Both the position numbers and the translations under genes were made by a program. This document shows, one piece after another, positions 42,218-54,469 of a stretch of 64,000 nucleotides of DNA; positions within the stretch are counted from its first letter, which is position 1; each line of letters begins with the position of its first letter. The notes under the pieces are model-generated. The model made no database searches and was not told where the DNA came from. It saw nothing but the letters and a program-made list of their open reading frames with translations. The stretch comes from Asterella californica (taxonomy: Eukaryota > Streptophyta > Marchantiopsida > Marchantiales > Aytoniaceae): the NCBI GenBank assembly GCA_036924285.1, contig JAYKYS010000008.1, positions 17,345,001 through 17,409,000 of the forward strand, in the 5' to 3' direction.

Positions 42218-45200
42218 ATGATAGAAAGCTTTCATCCCGCTTTGCCTGGAAGCAACCCTTGGAACATAGAGGTAAATCGAGTTAGACCGTCGGCTTGTAG
42301 TTCCTCCTCCTTTGAGATGTTAACCTTACCACCCGTATGCTTTTTAACAGGGAAAGGAGACTGCACAGCTTCCTGAACGGGAAAAGGAAGAGCAAAGACC
42401 GAAGCATGTGTTGGTTACGGTATGTTCGGGACTATCTACGTTTGACATGATAGCCTTGAAGTCTATGAGTCGATGAGTCTGAGAGCCATGTAATATACGG
42501 TTTCCTGTCAAGTTTACATCAAATGTGGCAGAGTTTGAGGTTTGGAAAATGCGTGAAGAGGAAAATAATTCCGGTTGAAGAGAGTTGTTCAATGCTTCGC
42601 CTGTGTGTGGGTCCGTTACAAAGTCAAGAGCACTTTGGAAGGTTCATGTCGTGCCCGTCACTGCTATCTGTTGATGAAATGAGACGTAGCCGTTGTGCCA
42701 CTTGTGTACATGACGACGAGTTCAAAGGCGAAGCCGTTTAAGTACACTTACTTTTTTACTTTTAACGTTTAGCATACTTCAGGAAACTTGAAGATTTCAA
42801 AACTTTTCACAGGCAAGATTCCGGGTGGACTTTCTAAGTGCTTATTACTTGCTTGGTGTACTAGGGGGGAGCAGGTTATATTGGCTCACATGCTGCCCTT
42901 CGTCTTCTCGAGGATGGTCTCACCGTGACAGTCTTGGTAACCCATCAGTAGTCACAGATACGCAGTGTTCTTTGATTTCTCTTCGTTTCTGCCGTTAGCT
43001 ATGCATGCTTTCTTCGAAATAGTGTGTTGCCATCGATACAGTTCCGTTTACCTCGTTCCTTGGAAGGGGAGTGATATGACATATGTCACACGAAAGTCCT
43101 TATCTTCCAGTATTTTTCACGCGCAGGATGATTTATCAAGAGGCAACCTAGGTGCCATCAAGGTACTGGAAGAGATCGCAACGCCGGGTCAATTCCAGTT
43201 TATAAAAGCTGACTTGACTGATTTGGAAGAAGTATCCTCAGCATACTACTTTGGAAGCTCATTTTAGGACATCCTTCCTTCGACAGCTTCTTCCTTCCTG
43301 TATATTACTGATAAGCAGAAACTAGTTTAGAGTCACAGCTATTTGAAGTTTCTGGAGCATTGATATGAGATGCTATTCAATGTATCCATGCTTTGTCAAG
43401 TCTGTTATACATATAGAAGTTGTCGTAGAAAGATAATGTCCAGTCGAGGATTAGCCGGTGCTGTTAGAATTGCAGGCCTGATTGAAGGCTTGCTTTCGAC
43501 GAAAAGCCGCTCTGTGGTTTTGTCTTTGTGAAGTGTGTGTCTTGTTTTGATACTGTAACGTTCACTTAACCGATTTCAAAGCTGCATGGGATATTTGCCA
43601 TCAACGACTTTGATGTGGTTATGCACTTTGCTGCACTTACATACGTTGGAGAGAGCATGACTAAGCCGCTGTTGTAAGTATGTTGGCTTTAATATTACTT
43701 TCGCAGAAGAGCATAATTAAGTTGAAATATACGTAGGCTTCCCTGCTATCAGTTCTTCTGCATTTTTCTGCACCGAAATTTTGCATTTACGACAAGTTTA
43801 CTTTTAAGGATTCTTTCTAACCCTTAAAGCTTTTAGTTTACCTACTGACACTATTGTTTATTATAAGAGAATAATAAGATGAGGTGGTGATCATATTGCT
43901 AGGTACTACCAAATAAACACCGGGAACATTGTGAATGTCCTTGATGCAATGCGCGTCCACAATGTCACTAAGTTTATCTACAGCAGCACTTGTGCAACGT
44001 ATGGTGATCCCAAACAAGTGCCCATTAACGAAGATACTCCTCAGGTAAGGAATGCACATGAGGAATGTCACTCATGTGCAACCTTGAAAGCACTCCTACT
44101 GCACTTGTGGAATGTCACTCATGTGCTTTGCGTAGTATTCTACTCGTGATTCCATAGTTTTACAATTTCGTTGCCACAAAAACGGTGGTGTATGATCGGG
44201 ACCGCAGTTTTTACAACATAAGTTGGTTCTTCTTAGGTTCCTGTAGATCCTTACGGACTGTCCAAAAAAATGGCAGAGGAAGTTATCAAGGATTACTCAA
44301 ACTCCAACAAGAACTTCGCTGCAGCAATTTTGAGGTAAGAATCTAACCGTTTGTTTCAGAAAATTGTAAAATTGATGTCGAACGATTGTTGAGTTTATAA
44401 CACTGTCAGTCTCGTGTAGTCACAGATACGCAGTCGTATATCACAGCAGATTTATTGTTAGACAGTCTGCTTGTTACTGAACTTTATCGTTACAGATATT
44501 TCAATGTCGTGGGAGCAGATCCCAGTTGTCGTCTCGGAGAAGCACCGTCACCAGGACTGAAGATGTATTCTCGACTAACTACAGCTTGCGTGGATGCCAC
44601 TTTTGGGCGTCTTCCTTCCGTAAAGGTCCGTATAAAGAGGTTGTCCTAATGCCGTCAAGGAGCGTTGCTGGTGCAAAAGAAGTAGTTGCAGCTGTATCAG
44701 ACGTTCAATGTTGCTTTCGGGCTGCTTCTTACCTATACATGAGATTACTATCAGAGTATCTCTCTCTAGTCCGTATCAGTCTCCTGCCGAGGAGTAGTAT
44801 CTTGCGGAAGGCACTGATACATTTTAGACTTGTGTGATGAAGTGCAGATCTTCGGGACAAACCATCCCACAGAGGATGGTACCTGCGTACGGGATTATAT
44901 TCATGTCTCCGACCTCGTCAACGCACATGTAGCCGCTATGGATCGTCTAAGCTATGGTCAAGTTCATATCTTCAATGTTGGAGGCTCTGGCAAAGGTGGG
45001 CATATCACACTCCTTCAAAATGTAAGCTCAGTTATGTGGGCCATACTACAGTGGTTATTTCAGTAAGTTAAGACTCTGATTGACGGTTAATTCCTAGCAT
45101 AGCAGCACATTTATTTTTGACAGACGCTTTTGGTTTGAATCTGATATTTTTCTTCATGGGTTTTTGGACTTCTCTATTTTTCTCTCTTTTGGACTTCTCT

Positions 45201-45945
45201 ATTTTTACTCTATCATTTTGCTCGTCTTATCTTACTTCAGTTTCTTTGCTCTTCGCTTCTTCTTCTTCTTTCTGTTCGCATGTCTTGTTGGATGCAAGAT
45301 GTTCTTGGATGTTTTTGGTCTAGGTGTCCACAACAGGTCTTTTCTGCGATATAAATGTACTACGTAATCTCGAGGTTAAGGAGCTTGTGCTGTCACAGCA
45401 TCAACATCCACTCAGTTTCAGTGTTCCGTGATTAGTCTGTTATGCCGAGGATCACAAGAGTTAAACAGCGTGAAGTTTGGTGCTCAGGATATTCAGTTCG
45501 AGAGTTTATTGCCGCGTGGAAGAAGGTGACAGGCAAGTCTATCAATGTGAGTAGAGCGAGTTATCGTAAAGCAGGTCTTGCTCCTATGCTTTCCTTCTTT
45601 CTCTCTTATATAGCCTCAAACAGCAAGCGGCTGACCAAGTGCACTGCAAAAGTTTCTTCGTACAGCTGTGATGAATAGAAGGACTGATGTTCCCTTTCCG
45701 TTTCGGTCCCAGTAGTATTGTTTAACCATATCAGTGTTGATTGTATATTACTGCTCGTGTTATACTTGCAGATTGAGGAGGTTGAAGAAATGCGACCGGG
45801 GGATCCATCAAAGATGTACTGTGATCCATCTAAGCTGGTAAATGAACTTGGTTGGAAACCAGAGTATGCTGATCTGGAATCCGCTTTGGCAACGGCTTGG
45901 AGTTGGCACCAGGCCAACCCCGACGGGTTTTCTTCTTCTTCTTGA
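42218..45945 (+). CDS. UDP-arabinose/UDP-glucose 4-epimerase (MUR4/UXE-like), 11 coding exons
   Basis: Exons: 42218-42271, 42351-42419, 42865-42936, 43127-43231, 43582-43673, 43903-44044, 44237-44334, 44496-44625, 44848-44995, 45488-45546, 45772-45945; 1143 nt, 380 residues, all introns GT-AG and phases consistent. It is a short-chain dehydrogenase-type nucleotide-sugar epimerase: NAD-binding HVLVT|GGAGYIGSHAAL, DDLSRGN, VVMHFAALTYVGES, catalytic SSTCATYGDP and YGLSK (Y-x3-K), then RYFNVVGADP, RLGEAPSPG, EDGTCVRDYIHVSDLVNAH and DPSKLVNELGW. DLSRGN and SSTCATYG resemble plant UDP-xylose/UDP-arabinose epimerases more than UGE1-type UDP-glucose epimerases. It should interconvert UDP-Xyl and UDP-Ara or UDP-Glc and UDP-Gal for wall polymers. 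The first exon is the least certain; no membrane anchor is seen, unlike Golgi MUR4, so the enzyme looks cytosolic. Confidence 0.9.
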
Positions 45946-48700
45946 TCCATCTTCATGTAGATAGACAGGTCCCCATAAATACCCCTGCAAGCTTCAGATG
46001 GGAAGAAAAGTGGTTGTTAGCCGTAGCAAAACCTCAAACGGTGAAGTTTGGACGACCTCCAGTGGCGATCATGCACTCGCCAGGGGAAATTCTAGGCACA
46101 AGGTGGATACCTCTGCCAGCTTTCTTTAGTTATGTCTACCTCACCTAAGCACGAGTTGTACTCATTCTTCCAACACAATCATTCATTCCTCTAGAGCGCC
46201 ACTAGTGTTGTGCTCCAAAGTTGCAGATAAAATAAGGTAACTAACCTCATACACCTAACTGGTGCTTGGTGCCTAGCAACCTAAAGAAGTGTATGAACCG
46301 CAGTATAGTCATTGTGGGGTAGTAAATTTTCTGGTATTAGTGCTCCCAGTATTGTCCTATGGCTGTCAAATTTGGTGGCCGGAGTTTGATGCCTTTCCGA
46401 GAATGTCACAATAATATTTTGGACTGACAAATTTTTGGTGCAAAGACTTTTGCTCACTGGTGGGAGAGAAGCTGTGAACTTTGAAATTACTTTGCCTGGC
46501 TCTGTGGAGCCTATCGAATTTCACAAATCGCGATGTAGGAGCTCTCAGTAACACCGGTTCATTGAGAAGTTGCAAAAGTCCCTATTGCAAATCACAGTAC
46601 AGTAGAAACTTAAAACGTGCACTTCGTCTGGTATGCAGTGAATGACTTGATACAAATTACGCCTGCAAGAATGATGAGAAATTTTGTCTTCCGGTTGATG
46701 AGCACCGTTTGACAGCTCCAATCCCCTAAATAGGTTACGAAGTGGGGTGCAAACTTAACAAGTGGATCGTCGCATTCAATGGAAAGCGGTATAGTTTTGA
46801 ACAAATAGTTGAATTTAATCCAAGTATTGTCAAACCAATTATTCAAGGTGTTTTTTTGTCATGCGAAGAAAGTTCCATTTCCGAAGGAAAAGGAATCTGA
46901 AGAGAATATCCTTGTCAAGCCCTTTCTAAACCAAGAGGAGATTCAAAGAAATGCACCGAGCAAAGCTGGACAATTACACGATTGGGAAGCAATGCAGATG
47001 AAGAGACCACTCAATGGTTCCGAGACTAGGTACTTACAGAAGTGCGAATTCAACAGAAGATTCAACTTCTACAAGATCAGCCAAAGAATATTGCAATTTT
47101 CATCCAATTCTTCCAATTCATCCAATTCAACCGGTGTGATGGCATGGTGTTATCTCAAAATTGGAAACGAACAATCCATTAGTAGAGTGGAAACTGAGAG
47201 TGCAAATAACAACGTAAGGGAAATAAATATCTTTATTATATCATGTAACAAGTAAAGACTCGAATTTCAAATCTATTCCCGTTGAGCTTTTGGTTGGGGT
47301 CACGTTACCTTTTGCAGGAAGAGTAAGAGCTCATCTGCACCAGCAATTTGAAAACTGCATTTAGTGCAGTTTCTATCATTTTAAGTAAAGTTGTGGTATC
47401 TTCGAGCTTTTCGCAGTTTATACAATATCAAACATTTTCGAAAGTACTCCTCACATTATCTCAGTTTTGAGTTCTTGCTGAGGTGGAAACAGGTAAAGGT
47501 ACAGGAGACACATCCGAATACTTTCTTCATCCAAAACTGCACATATGAAACTGAAAATGATCCTGCTAAAATCTCTCTCTGAAACTGCGAAAAATTATAC
47601 ATCGCTCCTCCAACTCTATTCGTGAAACTGAAACTGTATGCAGTATGAGTATCTACTTATTATATACTGATTAAAATGCAACGGGGTGTCCACTATAAAT
47701 CTGAATAATTCAAAATCGTTGAAAAATTTCAAAGAAAATTGTTATTTTGAAGATTTATAAACTTTTTCATCTGATTTACTATCCGTATTTTACATCATCT
47801 TCATAATCAATAACTTAAATTTATCTTAAATGCGAAAATAAAGGGTCTTGGTCTATGTAACCCATACCTATAGCTATATACCGCTAGTAGGGTTTGAGTA
47901 GAACAAAAAGGAGACGAAAAAATATGTAAATGTTTTTTTTAATAAACAACTTTTGATGGAGGATTTATCTTGTAAAGTGATATTAAATCTATTTGAAATA
48001 CATATTTTAAAATATTCAGAATGATGGAAAGTTGATTGAAGTAAGTCTAAAATTTATTTATCAGATAAATATTTATAATTGATAACAAAATAAAAAGTAA
48101 ATCTTATTTCTATGTTAATTTATGAAATATTCAGAAAGTGATCAAATTAAATTAGATAAATAATAATAATAATACTTTATATTGAAAATTAAAATTACCA
48201 TATAATTTCAAACGAAACAAACTATTGAGTACTGCCAGAGAAAAGTTAAAATGAAGATTCGAGGTTTCTTGGAAAACAAAGAAATCTTTTTCTCAAACTC
48301 AAAATACACTATGAAGAAGAAAAGAATATTAGTCACGTTTTTATACTCAAACTGGGGGCTTAAAGTGTTAGTATAACATATTATCAGCCTTTGCAATCTT
48401 TAGTTTCTCTTGTGTAATGTTTGCACATGGCGGTGAACCTACTTTTGCCAATCAAAGGTGCGATCAAATCAGGTAATATTAAGGAGAAGTGTGAAGTAAA
48501 GTTCAACCAATATGATGAGGTTACAATCAAGTAAATTTCTGCATCGTTCATCTGTCTTTCGGCTCCTTGTAGTGGGATGAATGAGAAGAACACATCTTGC
48601 TGTCACTATATTTGTCGAACATGGGTTCGTTGATGGATCCTTCTCTACAACAAGCAGATCATCGATGGTGAAAATACCCTATCAAAGATCTAGACTCGTT
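45946..48700. other. Downstream intergenic interval, AT-rich
   Basis: No recognised gene. 47640-48400 is strongly AT-rich. A short TCCAATTC repeat occurs near 47102-47131. Open frames in this interval are short and without motifs. Confidence 0.4.
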
Positions 48701-48751
48701 TGAGTTAATAAATTAAATTAGGATGCGACAAGCAGTTCATTACGAGTGAGA

Positions 48752-48987
48752 GTACAATAATATGATAATAAAGAGCGGTATCGTGTCGGATATTGCGTGA
48801 TGGATGTCCGAGAAAACGTGAGGTTTCTGACTGTGGGGATGCTGTGTGCTGAACAGAGACAAAACAAAGAAAAATAATCACGAAAACGAATGCTACAATA
48901 TATATCAACTCCAAATGTATGTACACTGTCGGTTCTTTCTTCCTAAGAACACAAAACTGAGAAACACACCAGAGCGGTCTGTAATCT
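48752..48987 (-). repeat. 236-bp direct repeat, copy 1
   Basis: Same length and orientation as 49642-49877, with about one difference in ten bases by eye; both contain TATGATAATAAAGAGCGGTA and CAACTCCAAATGTATGTACA. It lies downstream (element sense) of a gag fragment. Confidence 0.8.
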
Positions 48988-49132
48988 CTACATGTGCTTG
49001 AACAATTGGAACAATTGGAACAGCTGGAGCAACTGGTACTACCTGTCTAGCAACAAGAATCACTGGTCGAGGAACATGTGCTACAACAGTTGGTGCTGGT
49101 GTAAGTCTCCTAACGGGAACTTTCTCTCGTCG

Positions 49133-49641
49133 TCACTCTCTCTTGGTAAGTAGACCAACAGCTTCTTCAACCTTCTTCCAACTATTGGTCAAGTCATCGT
49201 CTTCCTCCCGATCCTCCAGAAGTACCTCTAGCTTCTCTTGCAACTTCTCATCTGCAGCCCAAAGAAATAACTCTGTCTTGTTGGACTGCAGCGTCAACTT
49301 CTCTAGCCTAGTCAGTCGTGAAAACTGCTTCTCAAACTCCATGAGCAACTCTGTAGCTTGTAAACCTTTCCTTGGTTGCTCAACCCACTCCAAGAATGAC
49401 TTCTTGGTGACTCGATCAGAATCCTCCAAGAAGTACTCATCCATCAAAACACGAGCAAACGTCTCTTAATCCTTGTTAAAATGCTTCGTTAGCATTTTAA
49501 CATGATCTCTAATCTCTAGAGCTACTGCTAACTCAAACGTCTCAATCATCTCATCTTTTGAGACACGGTTCAGCTCCATCTCTTTCACATAATGTCTCAA
49601 AAATCTTGAGATCTCTCCCATCGAACTGATCAATCTTGCTA
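49133..49641 (-). pseudogene. Gag core fragment flanked by 236-bp direct repeats
   Basis: On minus from 49641 the frame reads through SRFLRHYVKEMELNRVSKDE and LAVALEIRDHVKMLTKHFN. It meets a single TAA near 49463 and continues in the same frame with YFLEDSDRVTKKSFLEWVEQ to WKKVEEAVGLLTKRE. It aligns in order with the 707-aa gag (LEEDSERVTRRTLMDW; WRRVEEAVSTLARQ). The gag N-terminus has been replaced by the 236-bp repeat. Confidence 0.75.
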
Positions 49642-49877
49642 ATACAGTAATATGATAATAAAGAGCGGTATCATGCCGGATATTGCGTGAAAGATGTCTA
49701 GGAAAACACGAGGTTCCTAGCTGTGGAGATGCTGTGTGTTGAACAGAGACAAGACAGAGAAAAACAACCACGCAAATGAATGCTGCAATATATACCAACT
49801 CCAAATGTATGTACAATGCCAGTTCTTTCTTCTTAAGAACACAAAATTGAGGAACAGACCAGAGCGATCTGTAATCT
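49642..49877 (-). repeat. 236-bp direct repeat, copy 2
   Basis: Counterpart of 48752-48987, immediately upstream (element sense) of the gag fragment. The ends are not TG...CA, so these are probably an internal duplication and not LTRs. Confidence 0.8.
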
Positions 49878-51130
49878 GCTTCAAAGCCCCTAAAACGAAC
49901 CCCTGAATCTCAATCTTGACCTAAAACCACCGATGCGTAGCTTAAAGCAAGAGAAACTTCTCTTTGCTAACAAAGAGCTGCACCAGCATCACATGATTCA
50001 AACCCAAGACCAAACAACATCCATGTACAAGCTCTTAGCTAAAGCTAGCTATCACAAGCTGTACATAACCAACCAGAACTCTAACCGACTCAAAAGAGCA
50101 AAACCTGTAGCGAAGAAATTGAAAAATATCTATATGAGAACTTCCTCCTTTCGTCAAACAGTCTTTAGATGTCGATAGGGTCTCCTTCTCTGACTCAGTT
50201 GACCCAAGAAACCTTCAGATCCAACTCTCGACAGCCGAAATATCGTCGATTTTCGATCACAGGTGACCGATCCTTCCAAAACTCCTCCTTACGGCTTAAA
50301 ACCGCACATATCGCTCAAACAGATCGCTTGATCTGATATTTGTCTTCTCTAGCAGGTAGATCTAGCTATCATGAACCCAACGAGACTCCAAACAAGCCGT
50401 TTGGAGTTCCCCTCGCAAAACCACGCAAGAAATTTGATCACAGAACACAAAAAATTGACGTAATTCGACTCCCTACGGCTCAAACTTGCTCACCACACAC
50501 AAACCAACAACCCAATCCACGTAAGGTCTTCTTTTATGCGTAGATGAAGACTCCTTGATCGCGCAGGCACCAAGAACCAAGAGCTTGGCTCACTGATCAC
50601 GAAGAACAACCCAATCTCAAGTCGTAGGCGATGAAAAACTTGACGCAAGCGCTTTCCTGTGAGCCAATTTCACTCAAAACTCTCAAACCGCATGACGAAA
50701 CTTGATATCGTCTTCAATTTCCTGAAGAACTCGTTGTTTTGATCCCGATGGATCCAAGGACAGCAAGTTTGGACTCCGGAACGATCCGAACGGTCCAACT
50801 CTCCTTCATAGGTCATTGAAGCTCCCCAAAATCCTCTCCCTGCGTCTCAATTTCTCCTAGAACACAACCCCCGATCCGTCTCTTCACGAACCGTCTTAAC
50901 CCACACGTAGCCTGCACAGATCTGAACCCAATGACACCTTGGGCACATGCATTGGACTTCTCGATTCTCCAAAACGTCCACCGACAAGTCGTAGAAACAA
51001 GCTGACCTCTTAAGCTGCCCCTTACGTCAGTCTCAATACGTACAAGTTCTCTTCAATAATGAGGAAGCATGTCCCTTGCATCCTTCGTATAGCGCCAGGA
51101 GCTGCAAATACCCAGTCAGCAAGTAAACTA
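49878..51130 (-). other. Probable LTR/leader remnant upstream of the gag fragment
   Basis: No gene is seen on either strand. It contains the TTAAGCTGCCCC motif (near 51018) also found at 24390-24480 next to the related 707-aa gag, suggesting the same family's leader or LTR. Confidence 0.4.
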
Positions 51131-51635
51131 GGGCTCAGCTTGATTTTCTCATCTTCCGAATCACGTAACTTCTCTACTAAGCGTCCAACTGAAGTAGACG
51201 AAGTGCTTATGGAGAGCTAACAATGAGCTCTACCCATTGATGCGATGAAAGTGAAGATCCGAAGTTGTGCCAAAAGTCCGTAAGTTGAGGCCTAGCTTAT
51301 TTTACCTCTCTTTCGAGTCCCGTAACTTCTCCACTAGACGTCTAGATGAAGTAGACAAAGTCTCCATGGGAAGCTGACAAGGAGCTCTACCCATCGATGT
51401 AATGAAAGTGAAGATCCAAAGTCGTGCCAAAAGCCCACAAGCTGGGGCCTAGCTTGTTTTATCCATCTTTCGAGTCTTGTAACTTCTCCACTAGGCGTCC
51501 AAACGAAGTAGACAAAGTGCCTATGGAGTGATGACAAAGAGCTTTATCCATTGATGCGATGAAAGTGGAGATCCGAAATTGTGCCAAAAGCTCATAAGCT
51601 AGGACCTAGCTTGCTTTTCTCATGAGTGTCTTTGG
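51131..51635. repeat. 157-bp tandem repeat, three copies and a partial fourth
   Basis: Units 51131-51288, 51289-51445 and about 51446-51602, each starting GG(C/G)CTAGCTT-like and containing CGTAACTTCTC, GAAGTAGAC, TGATGCGATGAAAGTG-like and GTGCCAAAAG; a fourth unit breaks off near 51635. Copies are diverged, so the array is old. Confidence 0.85.
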
Positions 51636-51639
51636 AGCG

Positions 51640-52129
51640 ACAAGCATCGAATTCTGAATTTCAAGTAGGAGCCGGTCCACGACACGACAGCGGTTTGAGA
51701 ATTCACACAAAAATGATGATTAGTAATATGTTGTAGTATATACTCATATGAGACTGTGAAACGGAGGTGATCTACACTCCTATTGTTGCATGACTATGAC
51801 TAAGGCTCTCTTCCAGATGATCGGTTATTTCAACTCGATCTTTTCTATGTATATTCACCGCAACTCAGTTTGTTCTATGTATTGAGGTCTGAATGATTAT
51901 CATGATAAATTATTTTCATACTGTAACAAATCATGTAGTCTCCTCGTAAGGTCTAGTCAGAACCAAATCATAAACACACCCCTCTAAACTTAAGTCATAA
52001 ACACATCTTATAAACTTAATCATTTAGGCTTAATCTAAGTCCTTTTGAGGAGAGATTGAAATGGAGCATTTGATGTTTCTTTAGATGGAAATGTAGTCCA
52101 ATCGGAAGCTTATCATTCTTCAGTCACGG
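51640..52129. other. Non-coding interval
   Basis: No gene is seen. 51960-52129 may be the body of the SINE-like unit whose tRNA-like head follows on the minus strand. Confidence 0.35.
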
Positions 52130-52215
52130 GTTTCTTCAGTCTGAGTGAGGATCGAACTCAAGTAGTTGAGTCTTGACACTCTGACTCGTACCAATGCACT
52201 AGATGTCTTCTGTAT
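52130..52215 (-). mobile_element. tRNA-derived SINE head or tRNA pseudogene
   Basis: On minus, TAGTGCATTGG (52201-52191) fits the polymerase III box A and GAGTTCGATCC (52159-52149) is a near-consensus box B, 31 bases apart. The T-arm can pair at four of five positions. There is no good acceptor stem, so it is not a functional tRNA. Unrelated in sequence to the SINE-like unit at 24640-24990. Confidence 0.5.
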
Positions 52216-53778
52216 ATAGAAAAGAGCAGTCCATTATAGACAACATAGTGTTGCCGCTTAATTCAGTTAACATCTACAATTTTATCTTAAATCTTAACGC
52301 TGCATCCATCATGGTCTGCCGTAACCACGCAGAAATATTAATGACAAATATGTCATGGAGAACCGGAAGTAACAACAAATAGACAAAAAATATTCTGTCA
52401 TAACGATATTCTGTCATTCTCCAATCCTCGTTGATAATTTAAGTTATATGCCCAGCGCTTGTCCTTTTCCGTGCCTTGGGGGAAATTATGCACTTTGGAT
52501 GTTAGTATGGACCTGAAAACCGAAGAGAGTCGTGTGCGACCATAAACATAAGTGTTTTCTTAGAAAGAAAAAAGAAGGACCCGAAGGGCAAAACAATTAA
52601 CGTCGAAAGGAAGAACACCGGTGGAGGAAGAAATGCATGTAAGTGGAGGTTTGCTTCGCATTAAGAAGTTTTTCATTCTGGTGTATTTTGCAAAAAAGAT
52701 GTTTACGTGAAAACCATGACATGGCCAAATATTGCAGGATTAAATTTCGAACACTGAAAACCGTTTACAATGCGGGATTCTCCTCTGCCCATGCCTCCGA
52801 GCTTCCATGTGAAAGTCTTGCAGACGTATGGTTACAAAAAGCTTGGATACCCATAGAGGAACCTTTATCCCAAAACGGTGGAGATCCGTTTATTCGAAAA
52901 AGATGCTAAAAATGTGGTACATTCATTGTGCGAAGCTGAAGCTTATTAAGACGTGTGAAAGGGGGTCTGTTTAGGCATCTAGCATGGACCCGTAGGAGTG
53001 TAGAACAGTGAACGGGCGATAAGTGAGCGAGGTACCTATTGAGGTACCCTGTTCTCTTTGTCCGGATTTTCTAGTTCTTTCTGTTCTCAATCGGACATTC
53101 AATGTCTTTGCTTCAATGATTAATGTTTTAATTGTAATATGACGAGAAGTCTCTTCATTTGAATCGCTTTGGACGTATAAACGAGAAAGAAAGAAGAAAA
53201 ACGAGATGTTTCGACACGTCATGTCAAAGTAACCTAAATCTGTTATTCGTCTATCCGGATTCTGACAAAGCAGTCCACTTTTTTCATAAATAATCAACGG
53301 TAAGGTTATCCTGACTCGAAGTCTAATCTCTCTTTCAGAATTATGATCAATGCTTTGACACACCCTATTATCGACCTAAGTTTGACATGCACGAGGAAGT
53401 CGAATGACGGAAATAAGCGCATAGTGCAAAAATTTACTTCCTCAATCCCCCGTACAAACATTTGATTCTCCTCAGTCCCTCGAAGTTGAAACTTTCTTCC
53501 TCTGACCCCATAACGACTATCGACCGTTTAGAGACCTGATATTTTCGATGAGTAAAGATTCATAATATGTAGGCGACTACGATGACACGGACACGCGTTG
53601 AAAGACAATGCAGTTTTTTGTAGCTGGCTTTATTGTATTTTGTACTTACTGATAGAACAGTCGTGTACTCACTCGCTTCCCCAGGTTTTTGTACGAACTA
53701 TTATCAATTCTACCTTCGCGCCTGTCTTCCCTTCGGACCGCAAAGACTTCCTTCAGACGAGTTGAATATCAGTTGCGG
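52216..53778. other. Non-coding interval
   Basis: No recognised gene on either strand; open frames are short and lack motifs. Confidence 0.35.
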
Positions 53779-54213
53779 ATGATGTTACCAGTCTCGATGT
53801 GTGCCACGGTGACATGGTGGTGTATCGTCCTTAATTCGTTCTTCTTTCGTCCTTACTTAGAAGGGACGTCGTTTTCTTACACGGAACCAACGCGGGTAAA
53901 CTATCAAGAATTCTGCATGGCGATCGTTCTTCTCACTACTGTCTTTGGCTGGAGCTTAGCGGCACCTGACGCGCTGAACCTAGGAAAAATGGAGTTGTCT
54001 ACTAAACTCACAATCAAGAAAAGCAGAGCAGCGGAGTCTTGGGAACCGGTCACAAGACCACCTTTAGGTCCTCTCGATAATGTAGTTCAAGGAGAGCATT
54101 GCACATTGGCTGGATGGATGAAGGACTGGAAAGGAAGTGTCGAATACTTCATCGAATTTACAAGTAAAACCTTTCTTTGCAACCATCGCCTAAAACACCG
54201 TAATCAGATCTAA
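53779..54213 (+). CDS. Doubtful hypothetical protein (144 aa)
   Basis: ATG at 53779 (MMLPVSMCATVTWWCIVL) and stop at 54213, with two hydrophobic segments in the first 80 residues and a charged second half. No family is recognised. It may be a chance ORF in the upstream region of the auxin carrier gene. Base composition is less AT-rich than the preceding 6 kb. Confidence 0.15.
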   Translation: MMLPVSMCATVTWWCIVLNSFFFRPYLEGTSFSYTEPTRVNYQEFCMAIVLLTTVFGWSLAAPDALNLGKMELSTKLTIKKSRAAESWEPVTRPPLGPLDNVVQGEHCTLAGWMKDWKGSVEYFIEFTSKTFLCNHRLKHRNQI

Positions 54214-54469
54214 TTGCAATAGTGAGATTAGTTACCGTTCACGTGATTTTGTGTTTATCACATTGGACACTTGTACCCCAGCCGGTTGGGGTCCGAGGAA
54301 GAAAGCTTCAACTTGGAGGGAATGAGGAGGAACCAATGTTCGTACGGGGGACTGAGGAAGTAAATTTCTGGCGCATAGTGGGAAGAGGCACTAACTTGAC
54401 AGCCAACTGTCGAAGCCGCACCAACCTTTAGGTATCATTTTCGGGCAATAAGTGGGACTGCGCAACGAG

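Noticed and set aside
48752..49877. Complete LTR element with 236-bp LTRs
   Set aside because: Repeat ends are not TG...CA and no primer-binding site or target duplication was found.
52130..52215. Functional tRNA gene
   Set aside because: Box A and B are present, but acceptor and anticodon stems do not pair properly.
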